A DNA stretch of 64,000 nt. It comes from Clostridiales bacterium PH28_bin88. Lineage in GTDB: Bacteria; Bacillota; PH28-bin88. Positions 1-8,316 of the stretch are shown here, in pieces. A program made the translations under genes and the position numbers. The DNA is taken from positions 115,383 to 179,382 of the forward strand of contig LAKY01000072.1 of assembly GCA_000987045.1 (NCBI GenBank), written 5' to 3'. How positions within the stretch are numbered: the first letter of the stretch is position 1; each line of letters begins with the position of its first letter. A model generated the notes under the pieces. That model did no database searches and was not told the DNA's origin. It was given only the letters and a program-made list of their open reading frames with translations.

Positions 1-92
1 TGGTCTACGAGTACTGCCCCGCCATTAGCCAACGTTTACACCATTTTTTCGAGAGCCACCTTCACCTGCTCGGGCTTCACGACGGGAACAAA

Positions 93-1052
93 CTAGATCT
101 TGACCGGATGCAAAGGCAGTTCGTGGCGCAACACCCGTACCACATCTTCTGCCACCACCCTGCCCATGGCAGCTATTGCTTCGTAAGTCGCCCCGGAGAT
201 GTGGGGTGTCAGCACTACATGATCCAGTTCTACCAGAGGGGAACGAGCCTCCATCGGTTCCTGTTCAAACACGTCCAGCCCGGCCCCGGCGATGCGCCGC
301 TCCTTCAATGCCCAGTCAAGCGCAGCTTGATCCACCAACCCTCCCCTGGCGGTATTGACTAAAATTGCCTCTGGTTTCATCAGGGCCAGTTCCCGTTTTC
401 CGATAATTCCCCTGGTTTCCGGAGTCAGGGAGAGATGCAGGCTGACAAAATCAGCACCCTGCAGCAGGCTGTCCAGCGGGGCGTACTCTAACCCCAATTC
501 CTTCTCCAAGTCCTCCCTGCGTGTACGGTTATGGTACAGCACTCGCATATCAAACCCCCGGGCCCGCCGGGCCATGGCCTGCCCCACCGCGCCCATGCCG
601 ATGAGACCCAGGGTTTTACCCCACACGTCGGTGCCGATAACCCGCTTCCACCGGCCGGCCCGCACAATGCGGTCGGCCTCCGCGACGCGCCGGGATACCG
701 CCAGCATCAGGGCAAAGGCGTGATCCGCCGTAGCCTGATGGTTGGTCCAAGGGGTGTAGGTAACAATTACGCCCGCTTCCACGGCGGTTTGGACATCAAT
801 GTGTTCATATCCTACCGAGCGGGTGGCGATCACCTTTAGCCCCCGGGTCTCCCGGATCAGGTCCCCCGTGATGATATTATCGGGGCTGATGATCACCGCG
901 TCCATCCCCTCCAGCAAGTGGGCCAGTTCCGCCGGTCCCGGAGGGCGACGGTATGGGTTTTCACGGATCTCCAATCCCGCTTCCTTTAAAACTTGCATCC
1001 CCTCGCCGCAGAACTCCCCGAACCTGCCGGGCAGAATCAAAACCTTCCCCAT
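93..1052 (-). CDS. D-isomer-specific 2-hydroxyacid dehydrogenase (phosphoglycerate dehydrogenase-like)
   Basis: This is an NAD-dependent oxidoreductase of the 2-hydroxyacid dehydrogenase family, converting a 2-keto acid and a D-2-hydroxyacid, and is cytosolic. It has the nucleotide-binding glycine motif GLIGMGAVGQAMARRA near the middle and the three catalytic positions of the family: Arg in TARGGLVD, Glu in DVFEQEP and His in TPHISGAT. An ATG at 1073 is possible, but the ATG at 1052 has GGAGGG nine bases upstream and gives 319 residues, the usual family size. The substrate cannot be told: serA-like, glyoxylate or hydroxypyruvate reductase are all possible, and the C-terminal ACT domain of long SerA proteins is absent. 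An in-frame coding-like stretch follows the TAG stop (see findings). Confidence 0.85.
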   Translation of the reverse strand: MGKVLILPGRFGEFCGEGMQVLKEAGLEIRENPYRRPPGPAELAHLLEGMDAVIISPDNIITGDLIRETRGLKVIATRSVGYEHIDVQTAVEAGVIVTYTPWTNHQATADHAFALMLAVSRRVAEADRIVRAGRWKRVIGTDVWGKTLGLIGMGAVGQAMARRARGFDMRVLYHNRTRREDLEKELGLEYAPLDSLLQGADFVSLHLSLTPETRGIIGKRELALMKPEAILVNTARGGLVDQAALDWALKERRIAGAGLDVFEQEPMEARSPLVELDHVVLTPHISGATYEAIAAMGRVVAEDVVRVLRHELPLHPVKI

Positions 1053-1192
1053 AAGTTTAAGCCCTCCATTCATTCTTTTCGCACCATAACAACATTTCCA
1101 TGCGTCCCGTTTCTTCCTGCAATTTTAAATACCAAAGAGGAAACCGGAAGGGTATGTGGAATGAATAGAAATGTTAATGGAGGCGATCACTG

Positions 1193-2194
1193 ATGGAACT
1201 TCCTGCCTACCGGCCCCCCAGCGAGGCATACAGCCTGCTGGTCAGGGCTACGAGAAACTGCCCGTGGAATAAGTGCGCATTCTGCGCCATGTACCGGGGT
1301 AAACAGTTTTCCCTGAGAACCGTCGAAGAGGTGAAAGAGGATATTATCACCGCCCGGCAACTGTGGGAAAGGGTAAAAAAAGTCTCCCTGTCGCTCGGGT
1401 TAGAGGGAAGAGTTAACCACCTGGTAAGGTCGCGCGTAATACAGGAATCAGGAACGGACATCGCATCCTTTCCGTGGCTCTACCGGGAAAACTTAACGGC
1501 CTTCATCGCTGATTCCAATAGCCTGGCCATGCCTGCCAAGGACCTGGCCGAAGTGGTTCGATTTCTACGAGCCACCTTTCCCGAGGTAATCCGGGTAACC
1601 AGTTACGCCCGGGCGAAAACCCTCCTCAGGAGGACCCCCGAGGAACTGAAAACCTTGCGAGAAACCGGGTTGGATCGCCTGCACGTGGGCCTGGAAACAG
1701 GAGACGACCAGTTGCTTGCGCTGATCAGAAAGGGAGCCACCGCCAGTGAAATGGCAGCCGCCGGAAGAAAGGCCAAAGAAGCCGGGTTTGAGTTCTCCAT
1801 GTACGTGATCTTGGGCCTTGGTGGCAAACAGCTCTGGCAACAGCACGCGATAGGCACAGCTGAAGTGCTGAACGCCGTGGATCCTCACTTTATCAGGTTG
1901 CGCACACTGATGATCCAGCCTGGTACCCTCTTAGAGGAACTTCAGGCCAAAGGGGAGTTTCACCCATCCACGCCGGTAGAAATCTTCCAGGAGGAGAAAC
2001 TTTTACTCGAGCGGTTGGAGGTCACCTCGCACTTCGTCAGCGATCACATTTCCAACTACCTGGCGCTGGACGGAAAGCTCCCTGATGATAAGGAAGCGTT
2101 GCTGTCAAACCTTAACGCCGTGCTTGAGCAGTTAATTCTGTACCCCCAGGCTGCTACCAACCTGTTACAGCCCGAGCACTTGCGAACTTTATAG
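1193..2194 (+). CDS. radical SAM protein (Elp3/MiaB-type domain), function unknown
   Basis: This is a 333-residue radical SAM enzyme expected to bind a [4Fe-4S] cluster and cleave S-adenosylmethionine. The cluster motif near residue 24 reads CPWNKCAFC, which is CX4CX2C rather than the common CX3CX2C. Later segments HVGLETGDDQLL and MYVILGLGG match the later strands of the radical SAM barrel. No C-terminal accessory domain is recognised. The start has GGAGG nine bases upstream. The gene is transcribed alone on the plus strand, divergent from the dehydrogenase and convergent with hflX, so its neighbours give no pathway clue. The substrate is not predicted. Confidence 0.8.
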   Translation: MELPAYRPPSEAYSLLVRATRNCPWNKCAFCAMYRGKQFSLRTVEEVKEDIITARQLWERVKKVSLSLGLEGRVNHLVRSRVIQESGTDIASFPWLYRENLTAFIADSNSLAMPAKDLAEVVRFLRATFPEVIRVTSYARAKTLLRRTPEELKTLRETGLDRLHVGLETGDDQLLALIRKGATASEMAAAGRKAKEAGFEFSMYVILGLGGKQLWQQHAIGTAEVLNAVDPHFIRLRTLMIQPGTLLEELQAKGEFHPSTPVEIFQEEKLLLERLEVTSHFVSDHISNYLALDGKLPDDKEALLSNLNAVLEQLILYPQAATNLLQPEHLRTL

Positions 2195-2202
2195 GAAACA
2201 GG

Positions 2203-4050
2203 CTAAGGCGCCAGGTAATCAGAGTAGCGGTGCATTTGGTCATCACGCACCACCGCCTCTACTGCGATGCCGTCCTCCTGGTAGTTTACGGAGACCACCC
2301 GGACAGCGGCGTAAAGCTCGGAGAGCAGTCCAGAATACCGGTAAAGTATGGACAGCCGCACTTGCCTGGTCTCAACCCGGAGAACCCTTGCCATTTCCTC
2401 CAGAAGGAGGTCTAACCCGGTACCCATGACTGCGGACACCGTTACGCAAGGATTGCCGTCAGCCGGCGGTAGTGCGACCGCCCCTGGTTCCACCAGGTCC
2501 ATCTTGTTAAAGACGTTGATGCGGGGCTTATTCGCTACCCCCAGTTCCTCCAGCACCTGCTCCACAGCGGCCATCTGCGCCTCCCACCTTGGGCTGCTGG
2601 CGTCTATCACATGTAATAGCAAATCGGCTTCCACCACCTCTTCCAGAGTTGCCCGGAAGGCAGACACCAGTTGGTGGGGTAACTTCTGGATGAACCCCAC
2701 GGTATCTCCCACCAGCACCTCCTTCCCGCCAGGCAGGGTGATTCCACGAAGAGTCGGGTCAAGGGTGGCGAAGACGCGGTTGGTACCAGCGTCCTCATCC
2801 TCCCAGTTGGTACGGCTGCTGGCTGCTCTTTTCACAAGGCAGTAGCGGAGGGTGGACTTTCCGGCGTTGGTGTAGCCAACCAGCGCCACCGTAGGAGTTC
2901 CTCCCCGCCGTCCCGCTCGTTGCACCCTCCGGTGCTTCTGCACCTCAGCCAGTTGTTTCTCGATTTCCTCGATCCGGCGCCGGATATGACGGCGGTCGGT
3001 CTCCAGCTTGGTCTCTCCCGGGCCCCTGGTCCCGATACCACCGGCCAGGCGGGACATCTGAGCCCCTGACCCCACCAGCCTGGGCAGCATGTACTGAAGT
3101 TGAGCCAGCTCAACCTGCAATTTCCCTTCCCTGGTCTTAGCCCGCTGGGCAAAGATATCCAGGATCACCGCCGTCCGGTCAATCACCTTTACTCCCATCA
3201 ATGCTTCCAGGTTCCTGGCCTGGGTACCGGAAACCTCATGGTCCAGCACCACCAAATTGGCCCTTAATTGCCGCAAACGGAGGCTCAACTGTTCCGCCAA
3301 CCCTTTGCCGATAAAGTAGGCCCTGTCGACGTGGCCCTTCCTCTGCAGTACTGCATCAACCACCGTGGCCCCGGCTGCCTCCACCAGTTGGGCTAGTTCC
3401 GCCAAGGATTCCCCGGCTGAGTAACCGGCGGAACCCCGAGACGGCATGTCGAGGCCCACTACAACCGCCCGTTCGGCTCGGTCATCACCGGTGTAGAGGA
3501 CTTCTTCCCCCCGTAATTCTTCCTCGATAGCTTCCACCAGCGCCATCAGGTCAAACCCTTCCAGGTCGTGCAGTGTCATCGGGCCCTTCACCAGGTATTC
3601 TGGGTCAGGCGACCCTGTCGCCGGTCTGAGAAATCCCGCGTAAATGTCAGTTACCAGCCCGTTCTGAAGTCCGAGAGCGGCCATACAGTCCAGGCGCAAG
3701 GAGGAGAGGGCGGTGCAGTCCACCCCGGACAACATCCCGCTGCCCCCCGGGTGAGTATGGACACAACGGATCCCGCTCAAGCGATTGGCGCCCCTCCGTC
3801 CCTGAAAATCCGGTAAGCTGACCCTGTCGTGTTCACCCAGGGCCACCCCTACCACCCGCCCCCGCCGGTTCAGGTACACCGCCACCTCCCGCTGCAGCAG
3901 GCCTGAAATGACCGCCATCCTTTGAGCCAGGTCCACCGAGACGAGAGACGTGCGTTCCACCTCCATTAGGTAGAGACCTTCCAACGCCTGTGCTACATCC
4001 TTTTTCAATCCATCGATTTTGCCGGCGATTTCCCGCTTGATAGCCCTCAC
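2203..4050 (-). CDS. hflX: GTPase HflX with N-terminal JAMM-like domain
   Basis: HflX is a ribosome-associated GTPase that splits stalled 70S particles under stress. Residues from about 185 carry the HflX N-terminal domain, followed by the GGIGTRGPGETKLE signature, a helical linker and the G domain: GYTNAGKST (G1), DTVGF (G3) and NKMD (G4). At 615 residues it is much longer than the roughly 420-430 of E. coli HflX. The extra first 180 residues contain HTHPGGSGMLSGVD (His98, His100, Ser108, Asp111) with Glu55 upstream, the spacing of JAMM/RadC-type metal sites. There are about ten extra residues between G1 and FATLDPT compared with the usual HflX. The start at 4050 is GTG with only a close AAGG; no better-supported start was found, so the exact N-terminus is uncertain. 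Confidence 0.92.
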   Translation of the reverse strand: MRAIKREIAGKIDGLKKDVAQALEGLYLMEVERTSLVSVDLAQRMAVISGLLQREVAVYLNRRGRVVGVALGEHDRVSLPDFQGRRGANRLSGIRCVHTHPGGSGMLSGVDCTALSSLRLDCMAALGLQNGLVTDIYAGFLRPATGSPDPEYLVKGPMTLHDLEGFDLMALVEAIEEELRGEEVLYTGDDRAERAVVVGLDMPSRGSAGYSAGESLAELAQLVEAAGATVVDAVLQRKGHVDRAYFIGKGLAEQLSLRLRQLRANLVVLDHEVSGTQARNLEALMGVKVIDRTAVILDIFAQRAKTREGKLQVELAQLQYMLPRLVGSGAQMSRLAGGIGTRGPGETKLETDRRHIRRRIEEIEKQLAEVQKHRRVQRAGRRGGTPTVALVGYTNAGKSTLRYCLVKRAASSRTNWEDEDAGTNRVFATLDPTLRGITLPGGKEVLVGDTVGFIQKLPHQLVSAFRATLEEVVEADLLLHVIDASSPRWEAQMAAVEQVLEELGVANKPRINVFNKMDLVEPGAVALPPADGNPCVTVSAVMGTGLDLLLEEMARVLRVETRQVRLSILYRYSGLLSELYAAVRVVSVNYQEDGIAVEAVVRDDQMHRYSDYLAP

Positions 4051-4120
4051 CCTTCATACAACATGCCAGTCATTTGCTTCGCTCGCATTCTATTCTACCA
4101 CAAATCCAGCAGCCCGTAAT

Positions 4121-4153
4121 AAAAATTGCCGCCGGAGCAGGTAGCCCCGGCGG
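4121..4153 (-). terminator. intrinsic terminator of the aldehyde oxidoreductase operon
   Basis: On the minus strand a CCGCCGG / CCGGCGG stem with an 11-base loop is followed by CAATTTTTATT. It lies just after the second MoaD-like gene and before hflX, and would end the operon. Confidence 0.75.
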
Positions 4154-4199
4154 GTTGTGTTATCCGGCCTAAAGTAAATGAGCTCCAAAAACGCTGCTC

Positions 4200-4466
4200 T
4201 TAGCCACCTGCGACAGGCGGGAAGAGCCCCAACTCATCCCCATCCTGTAAAGTATAGTCCAGTCCCTGGTGCCGGCCGTTGACAAAGACCAGTTTGGTGT
4301 GTTCACGCGGCACCCCTAACCGCCCGAGGATGTCGGAGACGTTGGTCCCGTCCGGTACGTCCATAACGATGGGGGAACCGGTACGTATTCCTTCACTGGT
4401 TGCCTCAGGGAGAAACTGGCGCAGGGTCGCAAAGATTTTGACCGCTACCCGTACCAAATCAGTCAC
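4200..4466 (-). CDS. MoaD/ThiS-family ubiquitin-like protein
   Basis: This 88-residue beta-grasp protein ends in FPPVAGG, the C-terminal diglycine that MoaD-type sulfur carriers need for adenylation and thiocarboxylation in molybdopterin synthesis. It is the last gene of the operon behind the aldehyde oxidoreductase, so a role in making the (tungsto)pterin for that enzyme is likely. The start is uncertain. The GTG at 4466 overlaps the end of the upstream gene by eight bases and abuts its own AAGGGGG. A TTG three codons later (4457) has better ribosome-binding spacing. Confidence 0.85.
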   Translation of the reverse strand: MTDLVRVAVKIFATLRQFLPEATSEGIRTGSPIVMDVPDGTNVSDILGRLGVPREHTKLVFVNGRHQGLDYTLQDGDELGLFPPVAGG

Positions 4467-4752
4467 CCCCCTTGACGGGGAAGTACTGCCGGTAAAGTAG
4501 GCTCATGTTTTTTGGAAACAGCCCCAGTCGATCCCCCGCCTGCCCATGACGCTGCGCACTGGAATACTCACCGTTTAAGAATATGTGGGAAACTTCATCC
4601 CGCTTGATGCCCAGCCGGGAGATTATCGTCTCGATCTTTTCTCCCTCACGGCAAGGAACATCAATAAAGCTCTCTCCAAAAGGGCTGGTATCGGGTGCCA
4701 GTTTCCGAAATTCGCCGTACAGGTATACCCTGATTGTATCATTAGATGACAT
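4459..4752 (-). CDS. MoaD-like beta-grasp protein with atypical tail
   Basis: A 97-residue small protein with the MoaD/ThiS pattern: an initial beta strand RVYLYGEFRKLAP, a central HIFLNGEYSSAQRHGQAGDRLGLFP core, then an extension. The usual diglycine directly after the GLFP strand is missing. An extra segment of about 14 residues ends in VKGGD, so the diglycine is followed by Asp and is not terminal. The codons for the terminal glycines also form the AAGGGGGG ribosome site of the following moaD-like gene. The gene lies 33 bases after the oxidoreductase. It may be a specialised partner of that enzyme rather than a sulfur donor; this is an inference. Confidence 0.75.
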   Translation of the reverse strand: MSSNDTIRVYLYGEFRKLAPDTSPFGESFIDVPCREGEKIETIISRLGIKRDEVSHIFLNGEYSSAQRHGQAGDRLGLFPKNMSLLYRQYFPVKGGD

Positions 4753-4785
4753 CCCCGGTAGTTCCTTTCACCGATTTCCGAAAGT

Positions 4786-6546
4786 TCAGCTCACCTGCTC
4801 CTGTTTCGTTTCAACCTGGTAGTCATGGACCAGATCCAGTACCCGGTCGGGAACATCCCAGACGGTGTTGTGGGGAGGCAGGGGTTCCCGGGTCATGAAC
4901 TCGGGTATCCGGTCGTCCACCTGGCTGAAGCCGGCGGCCTCGTTGAAACGGCGCTCCCGGGCCAGCCATTCCTGCCCAAGGCTCGCCACGTCTCCTGTGG
5001 TCCAGGAGGTGCCCAGCAGGCCGTTTACGGTCTCTACCATCCCTTCAAAACCCTCGGGGATATCAAGGATGGCAAAGGCAATGAACAGGCAGAAGCCGGT
5101 GGTATCTATAAACATAGTAGTCGCCTGGAAGGCCCTGGCAAGTTCCGCCTTTTCTACCGCCATGGGATCGGCCTTCCCTCCGACACTGAGGATTTCCGGG
5201 GCAATGGTGTAACCGGAGGTATGGTCAGCCCCCATGGTGCTGGTGGCATAGGTGACACCAATCCCCTTGACCGCCCGAGGTTCGTAGGCAGGCATGGCCT
5301 GGCCCTTAACGGTGGGACAGCGGGTAATGCCAAAGGCCTTAGCGGTAAAAGCGGTGCCGTTCCCTAAAATGCGTCCCAGGGGGCTGCCCTTGCCCACTTC
5401 ACTGAGGAGTTCGATGGCTTTCTTACCGTCACCGAAGTCCGCCAGTCCGGCTTCCATTGCCACCGCCAAAGTACAACCCGCTTCAATGGTGTCTAGCCCT
5501 ACGTCGTTGCAGATGCGGTTCAATTCCGCAATATCATCCAGGTTGTCTATGCCGCAGTTCGCCCCCAGGGCCCAATCCGACTCATATTCCACCGGAGCCA
5601 CGTGGTAACTGCCGTCGGGGCGGGCCCAAACGTTTGAGCACTTGATCACACACCCCGGATGGCAGGGGTGTCCCATGGCCCCACCCCGCTGGCCGGTGGT
5701 TTCATTGATGGCCTCGCCGCTGATTTTCGCGGCTCCTTCGAAACGTCCCGAACTGAAGTTGCGGGTGGGCAACCCGCCGGCCTCGTTCATGATGTTGATC
5801 AGCACCGCGGTACCGTAGGTCGGGAGAGCTTGAGAGGTGACAGCATGGGTGGCCAGGGCTTTGGTCAGCTTCTTGCGGCCCTGGTCAAACAGTTCCTTAT
5901 CGGCAACCGGAACGTCGGAGGACCCTTTTTCCGTATTGACGACGATCGCCTTCAGTCCTTTACTACCCATCACCGCGCCCAAGCCGCCTCGGCCGGCGTA
6001 ACGGCCAGGCCCGTTGTCAGGGTCATTGCATGAGATGCCGGCATTGGCCATCCTCATTTCACCGGCAGGGCCGATCCCGATCACACCGGTACCCTCGCCG
6101 TATTTCTCCCACAGGATTTTATTAACCTCGTACATCCCTTTACCTGCGATATCATCCGCCGGGAGCAGGTCCACCCCGCTGTCGTCCACCTTCAGCAGGT
6201 AAAAACGGTTGTCCTTGGCCTGGCCTTCTACGATAATGGCCTTGATACCGAGCCTGGCCAGTTTTTGAGCCGGGATCCCCCCCGCGTTGGCTTCCTTGAT
6301 GCCACCGGTCAGAGGGCTTTTTCCACCCACGGATAGCCTACCTGAGCTGGGCGCCGTGGTACCGGTGACAATTCCCGGGGCGAATACCACCTTGTTGCCG
6401 GGTCCCAGGGGGTGACAGTCAGGAGCCACTTCATCGCAAACGATACTTGATGTCAAAGCGCGTCCACCGAGTAAACGGTATTTTTCCGGGACCTCCTCAA
6501 ACCGCACGCTGGCATCGGTCATATTTACCCTGATAATCTTTTGCAT
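4786..6546 (-). CDS. aldehyde:ferredoxin oxidoreductase, tungsten-type
   Basis: This 586-residue protein belongs to the AOR family, whose members oxidise aldehydes to carboxylic acids with ferredoxin, using a bis-pterin tungsten (or molybdenum) centre and one [4Fe-4S] cluster. Family marks are the N-terminal LLGGRALTS and FAPGIVTGTTAPSSGRLSVGGKSP region, PGRYAGRGGLGAVMGSKGLK, and cluster cysteines in CHPGCVIKC plus a late Cys in DTTGFC. The first three cysteines are spaced CX3CX3C, whereas the archetype is CX2CX3C. The start ATG has AAAAGGAGGG eight bases upstream. It heads an operon with two MoaD-like genes, which fits pterin supply. A 240-base structured leader precedes it. The substrate is unknown. 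Confidence 0.9.
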   Translation of the reverse strand: MQKIIRVNMTDASVRFEEVPEKYRLLGGRALTSSIVCDEVAPDCHPLGPGNKVVFAPGIVTGTTAPSSGRLSVGGKSPLTGGIKEANAGGIPAQKLARLGIKAIIVEGQAKDNRFYLLKVDDSGVDLLPADDIAGKGMYEVNKILWEKYGEGTGVIGIGPAGEMRMANAGISCNDPDNGPGRYAGRGGLGAVMGSKGLKAIVVNTEKGSSDVPVADKELFDQGRKKLTKALATHAVTSQALPTYGTAVLINIMNEAGGLPTRNFSSGRFEGAAKISGEAINETTGQRGGAMGHPCHPGCVIKCSNVWARPDGSYHVAPVEYESDWALGANCGIDNLDDIAELNRICNDVGLDTIEAGCTLAVAMEAGLADFGDGKKAIELLSEVGKGSPLGRILGNGTAFTAKAFGITRCPTVKGQAMPAYEPRAVKGIGVTYATSTMGADHTSGYTIAPEILSVGGKADPMAVEKAELARAFQATTMFIDTTGFCLFIAFAILDIPEGFEGMVETVNGLLGTSWTTGDVASLGQEWLARERRFNEAAGFSQVDDRIPEFMTREPLPPHNTVWDVPDRVLDLVHDYQVETKQEQVS

Positions 6547-6617
6547 GCGAACCCTCCTTTTCCAATAATAGCACCCAAAATACTTTACTCAATTAGGTTC
6601 TGGTATCACCTCCTTTT

Positions 6618-6744
6618 ACCCGGGATAACCATTAACAAAAAAGAGGGTCTTCCCCGGGTTGGACAAGACGCCTCCTTTGCACACGGCGGGCAGAGGAATT
6701 GCTTCCTCTACCTAACGTCCATCACATCCCTTACAGGATATGAT
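6618..6744 (-). promoter_or_regulatory. structured leader, candidate riboswitch (possibly Moco/Tuco type) for the aldehyde oxidoreductase operon
   Basis: Read on the minus strand, the leader contains four elements. A 9-bp hairpin (AUCAUAUCC, five-base loop, paired with GGAUGUGAU) spans 6721-6744. A 5-bp closing helix pairs UGGAC (6717-6721) with GUCCA (6660-6664). A 7-bp hairpin AGAGGAA/UUCCUCU with a GCAA tetraloop lies at 6692-6709. An intrinsic terminator, GUCUUGUCC-AACCC-GGGGAAGAC followed by CCUCUUUUUUG, lies at 6637-6669. The 3' strand of the closing helix is the 5' strand of the terminator, the usual expression-platform arrangement. A further ACCCGGG/CCCGGGU pair and a second strong AAAGGAGGTG site lie just before the gene. 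The link to molybdenum/tungsten cofactor sensing is inferred from the downstream enzyme; the known consensus was not matched base by base. Confidence 0.55.
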
Positions 6745-6794
6745 GAATCGGAGTAATTATGTCATTATTGTTATGTATTGGTATTTCCAGCCCT

Positions 6795-6823
6795 ATCTTA
6801 TCCTAACGTTTAGTGGCTGTCAA
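6795..6823 (-). promoter_or_regulatory. sigma-A promoter of the aldehyde oxidoreductase operon
   Basis: On the minus strand TTGACA (6818-6823) and TAAGAT (6795-6800) are separated by exactly 17 bases. Transcription would start near 6788 and produce the structured leader. The rest of the 504-base gap up to lysC (6824-7050) holds only a GGCAGGAA-rich inverted repeat and the dispersed repeat at 7011-7047. Confidence 0.75.
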
Positions 6824-7010
6824 GCCTTAGTTTCACCTAAAGTTATCCGCCCCGTTTTGGGCATTCAGGCGGCAAGAGGCAAGAGGCAGGAACAAAGTCC
6901 TGCTTCCTGCCTCCGGCATCTTAATTCAAACTTGACTCTTGCCAACCGCGTTATTTTCATGTAGCACCAAGAGCGTGAAACAGGTCTTAAGCACGACGAA
7001 GGAGTTGGCA

Positions 7011-7047
7011 AAGCCAATTCCAACAAGCTATCTTGCCTCCTGCTTCT
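7011..7047. repeat. dispersed intergenic repeat, copy 1
   Basis: On the minus strand this reads ...GGAGGCAAGA..., then TTGTTGGAATTGGCTT. The same 16 bases, also preceded by a GCAAGA-containing stretch, occur at 18090-18105, and a related GGAGGCAGGATGC / GGAAGCAAGA block lies at 9232-9275. Nearby (6868-6915) are further GCAAGAGGCAGGAA and TCCTGCCTC words that can form a 9-bp hairpin. Confidence 0.5.
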
Positions 7048-7050
7048 ATG

Positions 7051-8298
7051 TTACGAGGCGACACAGCAGTCCGGTTCCTCGATGCTGTTATCCAGGCCGA
7101 ACTTCTCGTGCAGAGCCTTGACGGCCTTGTATGTGTCACTGGCGTCGATGATGCATGATACCTTGATCTCGGATGTGCTGATCATCTGGATATTGATCCC
7201 TGCATCCGCCAGCGCCTCGAACATGGCCGCCGCTACACCCGGATTGGTGATCATGCCGGCTCCGACAATGCTTACCTTGGCCACGTTATCTTCATAGGAA
7301 ACCCCGCTGGCGCCGGTCTCCTCCTTCACCCTGCTCATCACCGCAACTACCTTGTTGAGATCGTCCTTGCCGACAGTAAAAGAAATGTCGTTCATCTCAT
7401 CCCGCATGCCGCTTTGGATAATCATGTCTACGTTGATACTCTCTTTGGCGAGGGCACTGAATACCGTCCTGGCAATACCCGGACGATCAGGAACATCGAA
7501 CAAAGAAATCTTGGCCACGCTTAAGTCGTGGGCCACCCCGCTTACCACCATGGTCTTTTCCATGTCGGTCACCTCCCGGACGATTGTCCCTTCGTTGTAA
7601 TTGAAACTGGAACGCACGTGGATTGTAACGCCGTACTGTTTAGCGAACTCCACTGACCTGGGCTGCAGCACCAGCGCCCCCAGGCTGGCCAGTTCCAGCA
7701 TCTCGTCATAAGAAATGGCAGCCAGCTTCCGTGCTCTGGGTACCACCCGTGGATCTGCTGTGTAGACTCCGTCCACATCGGTAAAGATCTCGCACACGTC
7801 CGCTTTGATGGCGGCTGCAACGGCCACCGCGGTGGTGTCGGACCCTCCCCGTCCCAGGGTGGTAATGTCATTATCCGGGGTCATCCCTTGAAAACCGGCC
7901 ACAATGACGATCTTTCCCTGGTTTAGTTCGTCCATCAGGCGCTCTGACCTGACGTCCTGAATACGGGCCTTGGTATGTACGTTATCTGTCAGGATCCCCA
8001 CCTGGGGACCGGTCAGGGAGATCACGGGATAGCCCATTGCTTGAATGGCCATCGCTAGCAGCGCAATGGAAATCTGCTCACCGGTGGACAGAAGCATGTC
8101 CATCTCCCGTTCTGGTGGGTTATCGGTAATCTCCTTAGCCAGGGAAATCAATTCATCGGTGGTATCCCCCCGGGCAGACACCACTACCACCACCTGATTG
8201 CCCTGCTGGTAACATTCCACTACACGCCGGGCCACCCGGCGGATCCGGTCCGCATCCGCAACAGAGCTGCCCCCATACTTCTGTACCACAATCGCCAC
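7051..8298 (-). CDS. lysC: aspartate kinase
   Basis: Aspartate kinase phosphorylates L-aspartate in the first step to lysine, threonine and methionine. The 415-residue protein begins with the family motif [11 protein letters not shown] and has the catalytic core through [13 protein letters not shown]. Two C-terminal ACT domains (from about residue 265) bind feedback inhibitors. The length is that of monofunctional Bacillus-type enzymes. The start is a GTG preceded by GGGAGGGG. It is the last gene of the pheB-hom-thrC-thrB-lysC operon, 18 bases after thrB, so its supply is tied to threonine synthesis. Confidence 0.97.
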   Translation of the reverse strand: MAIVVQKYGGSSVADADRIRRVARRVVECYQQGNQVVVVVSARGDTTDELISLAKEITDNPPEREMDMLLSTGEQISIALLAMAIQAMGYPVISLTGPQVGILTDNVHTKARIQDVRSERLMDELNQGKIVIVAGFQGMTPDNDITTLGRGGSDTTAVAVAAAIKADVCEIFTDVDGVYTADPRVVPRARKLAAISYDEMLELASLGALVLQPRSVEFAKQYGVTIHVRSSFNYNEGTIVREVTDMEKTMVVSGVAHDLSVAKISLFDVPDRPGIARTVFSALAKESINVDMIIQSGMRDEMNDISFTVGKDDLNKVVAVMSRVKEETGASGVSYEDNVAKVSIVGAGMITNPGVAAAMFEALADAGINIQMISTSEIKVSCIIDASDTYKAVKALHEKFGLDNSIEEPDCCVAS

Positions 8299-8316
8299 TG
8301 CGGTCCCCTCCCTACA

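Noticed and set aside
6601..6616. TGGTATCACCTCCTTTT resembles the 3' end of 16S rRNA
   Set aside because: There is no 16S sequence upstream. On the minus strand it is simply a strong ribosome-binding-like AAAGGAGGTGATACC in the oxidoreductase leader, with no good start codon after it.
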